From assembly GCA_964643885.1 (NCBI GenBank), contig CAZXUI010000092.1, forward strand, positions 1 through 16,329: a DNA stretch of 16,329 nucleotides, given 5' to 3'. The position numbers were made by a program, and so were the translations under genes. The stretch comes from CAADGL01 sp964643885. GTDB taxonomy: Bacteria > Planctomycetota > Phycisphaerae > UBA1845 > Fen-1342. Positions 15,378-16,329 of this stretch are shown here, one piece after another; positions within the stretch are counted from its first letter, which is position 1, and every line of letters starts with the position of its first letter. A model generated the notes under the pieces. That model was not told the origin of the DNA. It ran no database searches and worked only from the letters and a program-made list of their open reading frames with translations.

Positions 15378-16117
15378 TACATCTGTAGCAGACGCCAAGC
15401 CTGGTCGACCGCGACGAGGGCCTCTCCGCAGGCGGCGCGAAGCGTGACTCGGGCTGCGTGGCCAAAGGCGGGGGCGGGATTGATCTCCACGACGGCCGCT
15501 CCGTGAGCGTGGGCGACGTCGACCAGCGAGGCGGCGGGCTGAACGACGCCGCTGGTGCCGATGACGACGAAGACATCGCAGCGGCGGGCGGCGTCGAAGG
15601 CCTGCTCGAGCGCGTCCGCCGGGAGCAGCTCGCCGAACCAGACGACGCCGGGGCGTAGGCGGGCGTTGCAACGTGGGCAATGCGGGTCTTCGCCGAGGTC
15701 GCGGAGCGTCGTTTCGTGGTGGTCGCAGGCGATGCAGCGGGCCTGGTCGAGGCGGCCGTGCAGCTCGAGCACGTGCGGCGAGCCGGCGCGGTGGTGCAGG
15801 CCGTCGACGTTCTGCGTGACGAGGACGAAGCCGGGTACGCGCCGGGCCCATTCGGCCAGGACGATGTGGCCGGCGTGCGGAGCGACAGTGGCGAGCGTCT
15901 GGCGGCGCCAGCGGTACCAGGACCAGACCTTGCGCGGGTCGCGCTGGAAGGCCTCGGGGGTGGCGTACTCATCGGGATTGAAGTCGGACCAGAGGCCGGC
16001 CGCGTCGCGAAAGGTGGGCACGCCGGATTCGGCGGACATTCCGGCGCCGGTGGAGACGCAGACGCATCGGGCGGCGGCGAGGAGGCGGGCGGCCTGCTGC
16101 ACATCACTCGCGTTCAT
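15377..16117 (-). CDS. SIR2 family NAD-dependent protein deacylase (sirtuin, CobB-like)
   Basis: This 246-residue sirtuin removes acyl groups from lysines using NAD+, giving nicotinamide and O-acyl-ADP-ribose. Motifs: GAGMSAESGVPTFR (24-37, NAD binding), TQNVDGLH (101-108), catalytic His120 in ELHG, zinc cysteines 128, 131, 147 and 150 (CIAC, CPRC), GTSG (187-190), and EINP (211-214). Tyr68 and Arg71 form the YxxR motif of class III sirtuins (CobB, SIRT5), which in those enzymes recognises negatively charged acyl groups, so desuccinylation is possible by inference. The start at 16117 has CGGAGAAG about 8 bases upstream. A 41-codon upstream extension of the frame only translates the tandem repeat array and is rejected. 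The promoter must lie in or before that array. Confidence 0.94.
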   Translation of the reverse strand: MNASDVQQAARLLAAARCVCVSTGAGMSAESGVPTFRDAAGLWSDFNPDEYATPEAFQRDPRKVWSWYRWRRQTLATVAPHAGHIVLAEWARRVPGFVLVTQNVDGLHHRAGSPHVLELHGRLDQARCIACDHHETTLRDLGEDPHCPRCNARLRPGVVWFGELLPADALEQAFDAARRCDVFVVIGTSGVVQPAASLVDVAHAHGAAVVEINPAPAFGHAARVTLRAACGEALVAVDQAWRLLQM

Positions 16118-16147
16118 GGGTCTTCTCCGATTCGCTGCTCCGAGAAT

Positions 16148-16329
16148 GGGGGACCGATCTCTGACCGGTCTGCTTGGGGGACCGGTCTCTGGCCGGTCTG
16201 CTTGGGGGACCGGTCTCTGACCGGTCTGCTTGGGGGACACCGGTCGCTGACCGGTCTGCTTGGGGGACCGGTCGCTGACCGGTCTGCTTGGGGGACCGGT
16301 CTCTGACCGGTCTGCTTGGGGGACCGGTC
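16148..16329. repeat. 28-bp tandem palindrome array upstream of sir2 (continues beyond the window)
   Basis: Six complete units and the start of a seventh: 16148-16175, 16176-16203, 16204-16231, 16232-16261 (30 bp, extra AC), 16262-16289, 16290-16317, and 16318-16329 cut by the window end. Each unit is GGGGG-A-CCGGTC, a 3-nt spacer TCT or GCT, GACCGGTC, then TGCTT. The octamer GACCGGTC is itself palindromic, so each unit can fold into a hairpin with 8-bp arms and a 3-nt loop. Units vary by only one or two bases. Confidence 0.95.

Noticed and set aside
16118..16240. Longer sir2 start at 16240 giving a 287-residue protein
   Set aside because: The additional 41 residues only translate the tandem repeat, whereas 16117 has a ribosome binding site and the expected sirtuin N-terminus.
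16148..16329. CRISPR array
   Set aside because: The 28-bp periodicity is that of directly abutting units with no unique spacers between them, and no cas gene is near.

Overview
This is a high-GC bacterial chromosome segment. Protein style points to Planctomycetota: an ECF sigma factor paired with a small HxxxCxxC protein, an Asp-rich lipoprotein, a MauE-like membrane protein beside an exported LolA-like protein, and long intergenic stretches of short palindromes. This phylum assignment is inference from style; no rRNA or other marker is present.

Layout. Bases 1-395 are the C-terminal end of glycine dehydrogenase (gcvP), running in from the left. Facing it on the minus strand (2707 to 449) is a row of four small genes: an AhpD/carboxymuconolactone decarboxylase-like protein, a YeaO/DUF488 protein, a short-chain dehydrogenase lacking the usual catalytic Tyr, and a 4-oxalocrotonate tautomerase-like protein. 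Divergent from this row is an ECF sigma factor followed seven bases later by a soluble HxxxCxxC (ZAS-like) protein, a likely cognate anti-sigma factor. After about 530 bp without a convincing gene comes an Asp-rich lipoprotein, which converges on a kynurenine 3-monooxygenase-like gene across a clear hairpin. A BaiN/HI0933-family flavoprotein follows on the plus strand.

Bases 8612-10893 are a lower-GC block. It holds a minus-strand three-gene operon (10-Cys small protein, exported single-anchor protein, MauE/DoxX-like membrane protein). It lies between two near-identical 212-bp direct repeats, each a copy of the 3' end of the BaiN gene; the distal copy is a gene fragment. This looks like an inserted cassette that duplicated, or brought with it, the 3' end of its host gene.

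The right part is the housekeeping set sir2 - dnaG - rpoD, all on the minus strand. It has a recognisable promoter upstream of dnaG and a 28-bp tandem palindrome array upstream of sir2 that runs off the window. Members of the same palindrome family sit between the BaiN fragment and rpoD, and similar hairpins with 3-nt loops occur in other intergenic gaps. The two points most worth a second look are the repeat-flanked Cys-rich/MauE cassette and this hairpin family.
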